Part shown: positions 7,128 to 8,843 of the stretch, in pieces
Numbering within the stretch: position 1 is the stretch's first letter
Layout: each line of letters begins with the position of its first letter
Notes under the pieces: generated by a model
Database searches by the model: none
Seen by the model: the letters and a program-made list of their open reading frames with translations, nothing else
Told to the model about the DNA's origin: nothing
Assembly: GCA_016176745.1 (NCBI GenBank)
Contig: JACOWO010000145.1
Location: 1 to 8,843 of the forward strand
Direction of reading: 5' to 3'
Origin: Nitrosopumilales archaeon
GTDB lineage: Archaea; Thermoproteota; Nitrososphaeria; Nitrososphaerales; Nitrosopumilaceae
DNA length: 8,843 nucleotides
Position numbers and translations under genes: made by a program

Positions 7128-7153
7128 GTGAGGGCATATTTTTGTGCCCTCAC
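7128..7153. repeat. GC-rich hairpin, 9-bp perfect stem and 8-nt loop
   Basis: GTGAGGGCA (7128-7136) and TGCCCTCAC (7145-7153) pair perfectly around TATTTTTG. If two bases are bulged on the left, AAG/CTT outside extends the stem. It is strikingly GC-rich for this AT-rich DNA. It starts 27 nt past the SemiSWEET stop codon on the - strand. It could protect or define that transcript's 3' end, or belong to a small RNA. No T-run follows directly on the - strand, so it is not a classical intrinsic terminator. Confidence 0.6.
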
Positions 7154-7159
7154 TTAGTT

Positions 7160-7176
7160 TATTATATAAAAAATTA
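7160..7176 (-). terminator. Possible oligo-T terminator after the SemiSWEET gene
   Basis: On the - strand, a few bases after the stop at 7180, the sequence reads AATTTTTTATATAATA, with six T at 7173-7168. Archaeal transcription commonly ends at U-rich tracts without a hairpin. The strong hairpin at 7128-7153 lies just beyond. Confidence 0.3.
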
Positions 7177-7179
7177 GAA

Positions 7180-7467
7180 TTAAATTGGTTTAGAAATATT
7201 TTTCTTATATTTTATTTTTAGACCGAGTGTTATCATTGTAAGTATAATTATGCCCACATTTACTCCAATAATATAAAGATCATTTATCTCAAATCCATAC
7301 ACAAGCCACAACATTCCCCCAGTCGCAATCAATATCATCAAATACGCAGAAACATCATCTAGTTTTTTTGTTTTGTAGCCTTTAACAATTTGAGGCAACC
7401 AAGCGGCTAAAACTATAATGCTCGCGATTATGGCTAGAATTCCTAGAGAAAATTCATCAAACAACAT
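7180..7467 (-). CDS. SemiSWEET/PQ-loop family small membrane protein
   Basis: This 95-residue integral membrane protein has three predicted helices at about 6-26, 40-58 and 63-84, the single triple-helix bundle of SemiSWEETs, which work as dimers. The PQ-loop signature WLPQIVKGYKTKKLDDVS (23-40) is clear. W54 (LWLVYG) and N70 (GVN) match the conserved pocket Trp and Asn, with the same 16-residue separation I recall for Leptospira SemiSWEET. Characterised members move sugars passively, but archaeal substrates are unknown, so transport of a sugar or other small molecule is inference. The ATG at 7467 has no clear Shine-Dalgarno. CTAAAAT at 7497-7491 is centred about 27 nt upstream, fitting a TATA box of a leaderless transcript. 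It lies 49 bp after polB on the same strand. Confidence 0.85.
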   Translation of the reverse strand: MLFDEFSLGILAIIASIIVLAAWLPQIVKGYKTKKLDDVSAYLMILIATGGMLWLVYGFEINDLYIIGVNVGIIILTMITLGLKIKYKKNISKPI

Positions 7468-7488
7468 TCAATAATCCGTAGTGTAACC

Positions 7489-7498
7489 CTATTTTAGC
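7489..7498 (-). promoter_or_regulatory. Candidate TATA element for the SemiSWEET gene
   Basis: GCTAAAATAG on the - strand is centred about 27 nt before the ATG at 7467. That is the distance expected if transcription starts at or near the start codon. It also sits within the polB 3' flank, consistent with independent transcription. The match is weak and spacing is the main argument. Confidence 0.3.
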
Positions 7499-7516
7499 AT
7501 AACAATATCATCTGTA

Positions 7517-8608
7517 CTAATTCCAAAAAAATTGGTCTAGGCCCATCTGTTTTGGTTTTCCAACTATGGAATCAAAGTCAAGATCCATAGAAGAAGTAAT
7601 TTGATCCAATGTGCTTTCCATAAATTCCATATATTTTGATGAATCAATTTCATCTGGTCTTGCCATTTCTACTGGTTTGACACCTGGCTTGTTAATTATT
7701 TTTACATATGATATAATGTCCCCTTTTTTTATCTCCCTCATCGATTCAAGAAGTTTTGCTGCACGAATGTGCTGTGGAACAGTTTTTACATATTCTGCTG
7801 GTGCTTTACTTATCATCACATTAAAGGCAAGTTCTGATAGAGGAATTTCCTTTGCTTGCACCTTTTTTGCATATTCTGCAATTTTATTACTAATTTGTTT
7901 TTTAGCATTTTCAAAACCCTCCACTGTCTCAACTTTTGATAAAATGTCTAATACTTCATAAAACAAAGTTCTGATAAAAGGTGGTGTATGTGATTTTTTT
8001 CCCGTTAAACCCTTAACATCAACATTTCCACCTTTTGTTACTCCAAGATAGTTTTTCTTTCTTTTACTAAGTACTACGTATCGATATTCCTTATCAACTT
8101 CCAAGTCTACACCGTGTTCTTTTTTAGCATTTTCAATAACTTTCTGAACTTGTTCTTCCATTGGATTTTTTAAAAACAACGAGTCTGTGTCTCCATATAG
8201 GACCTTGATCCCAACTTCTTCACATTTTTTGATAGTTTCTAAAATTATGTATCTGCCAGTTGCTGTAGTTGCCTCTGCTGCAGGAAGATAATAAAGTGGG
8301 AAAATATCTGCACCCATAACCCCATAGCTTGCATTAAGAATAACTTTGAGTGCTTGACTTACTACCGTATATTGCTGTCTTTGCTCTTCAGAAAATGATG
8401 GATTTTTTGATAAACTTTTGTAATAATTCACTCTCAGATCTCTTAAAGAACCAATTAACATTGCAGTTATACCATTTCGTTTGGTGCATACCCAGTGGGT
8501 GGTTTCCGGAATTTTGTTATTTTTACATTCATCATGTGGACATCGAACGGTTTCATATGATAGATTCCTAACCTTGATAATACTTGGATACAGACTTGCA
8601 AAGTCCAT
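7517..8608 (-). CDS. polB: Family B DNA polymerase, C-terminal palm/fingers/thumb part (gene broken)
   Basis: This carries the polymerase core of an archaeal replicative family B enzyme. Motif A DFASLYPSII (2-11) and motif C YGDTDS (138-143) supply the two catalytic Asp; motif B is KVILNASYG (88-96), and SKRKKNYLG follows. The C-terminus QMGLDQFF (353-360) is a canonical PIP box, so the enzyme should bind the PCNA clamp. Between motifs A and B, C23-x4-C28 and H38-x2-C41 could form a metal-binding knuckle. The ATG at 8608 is probably not a start: it is the residue just before motif A, and the preceding palm and all exonuclease domains are encoded upstream in another frame. Translated alone this would be a polymerase fragment. 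The stop is TAG at 7517-7519. Confidence 0.93.
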   Translation of the reverse strand: MDFASLYPSIIKVRNLSYETVRCPHDECKNNKIPETTHWVCTKRNGITAMLIGSLRDLRVNYYKSLSKNPSFSEEQRQQYTVVSQALKVILNASYGVMGADIFPLYYLPAAEATTATGRYIILETIKKCEEVGIKVLYGDTDSLFLKNPMEEQVQKVIENAKKEHGVDLEVDKEYRYVVLSKRKKNYLGVTKGGNVDVKGLTGKKSHTPPFIRTLFYEVLDILSKVETVEGFENAKKQISNKIAEYAKKVQAKEIPLSELAFNVMISKAPAEYVKTVPQHIRAAKLLESMREIKKGDIISYVKIINKPGVKPVEMARPDEIDSSKYMEFMESTLDQITSSMDLDFDSIVGKPKQMGLDQFFWN

Positions 8609-8843
8609 TTTTCTTGTCTTTGATTATCGCATCAGTTGATACTCCTGCAGATTTTGTTTCAAGTTCTGCTCTTCGCGGAATCAAAGCGTTACGTTGTCTA
8701 TGTTCATAATATAACAAACTACGAATCCATTGCGATACTCCCATTCTTGCAACATCATCAATTGGCATCCTCGCTATTCTTGATATTACAACAAGAAGCA
8801 TCATTAGCAAATCATTGTTAAAGCTTGTAAGCTTGTGAGTAAG
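8568..8843 (-). CDS. polB: Family B DNA polymerase, upstream palm part (runs off window, gene broken)
   Basis: The frame is open from the window edge at 8843, so the start and the N-terminal and exonuclease domains lie outside. The sequence LTSFNNDLL, then SRIARMPIDDVARMGVSQWI, LLYYEHRQRNALIPRR and AELETKSAGVSTDAIIKDKK is the palm region that directly precedes motif A in archaeal PolB. Homology ends at KDKK (about 8610). The last 13 residues, to the TAG at 8568, are out of frame and overlap the downstream part. A TTG at 8810 and later ATGs are internal codons, not real starts. Confidence 0.88.
   Translation of the reverse strand, partial: LTHKLTSFNNDLLMMLLVVISRIARMPIDDVARMGVSQWIRSLLYYEHRQRNALIPRRAELETKSAGVSTDAIIKDKKNGLCKSVSKYYQG
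8606..8615 (-). other. polB: Deletion and frame break in polB
   Basis: On the - strand IIKDKK is followed at once, one base out of frame, by MDFASLYPS. In Sulfolobus PolB, as I recall it, about 19 residues (YKGAVVIDPPAG and the strand after it) lie between these blocks. They are absent from every frame here. The offset implies a loss of a multiple of three plus two bases (about 56-59 nt). The junction falls in the A-rich run AAGAAAAATGG. Confidence 0.85.

Larger units (their letters stand above)
6993..7179. other. 187-bp intergenic region between tpiA and the SemiSWEET gene
   Basis: I find no convincing coding sequence. It should contain the - strand promoter for tpiA and the 3' end of the SemiSWEET transcript. 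It also holds a strong hairpin (7128-7153), a perfect odd palindrome (7096-7110), and a short TACG/CGTA dyad (7048-7062) followed on the + strand by seven T. The density of dyads suggests a structured RNA or protein-binding sites. No tRNA cloverleaf could be drawn in either strand. Confidence 0.5.

Noticed and set aside
8821..8836. Tandem copies of AAGCTTGT
   Set aside because: It lies in the coding frame of polB, encodes ordinary palm residues, and has only two 8-bp units, so chance is sufficient.
1..8843. Mobile element, CRISPR array, inteins or introns as causes of the broken genes
   Set aside because: Both lesions lack sequence instead of containing an insertion, and no transposase, terminal repeats, spaced direct repeats or homing nuclease are present.

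Overview
The window looks like chromosomal DNA from an ammonia-oxidising archaeon (Nitrososphaerota/Thaumarchaeota, Nitrosopumilus-like). This is inferred from gene content, not from a database match. The DNA is AT-rich. The triosephosphate isomerase is the short archaeal form. The family B DNA polymerase is of archaeal replicative type with a C-terminal PCNA-binding motif. A methylmalonyl-CoA mutase large subunit without a B12 domain sits with its epimerase and its GTPase chaperone, as expected of an organism running the 3-hydroxypropionate/4-hydroxybutyrate CO2-fixation cycle.

Layout, + strand: the last 28 codons of an unidentified gene (1-87) are followed by a tight cluster of meaB (202-1119), methylmalonyl-CoA mutase large subunit (1125-2711) and methylmalonyl-CoA epimerase (2713-3108). 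The cluster carries methylmalonyl-CoA to succinyl-CoA and maintains the B12 enzyme. The small B12-binding subunit is not in the window.

Layout, - strand: converging on the cluster with 8 bp between stops are, in transcription order, tpiA (6992-6336), pyruvate phosphate dikinase (6302-3707, broken near 5060) and an HTH plus CBS-pair regulator (3671-3117). These look like one gluconeogenic transcription unit with a candidate energy or nucleotide-sensing regulator at its end. Upstream lie a 187-bp intergenic region with a strong hairpin, a small SemiSWEET/PQ-loop membrane protein (7467-7180), and the 3' part of a DNA polymerase B gene that runs off the window and is broken near 8610.

The most notable feature is a matched pair of lesions. 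ppdK and polB each lack about 20 conserved residues just before a catalytic motif, and in both the downstream reading frame is displaced by the same one base. All other genes are intact. Two such breaks in core genes 3.5 kb apart point to an assembly or amplification artefact more than to gene decay, but the sequence alone cannot decide. I see no convincing novel system, mobile element, CRISPR array, tRNA or rRNA.
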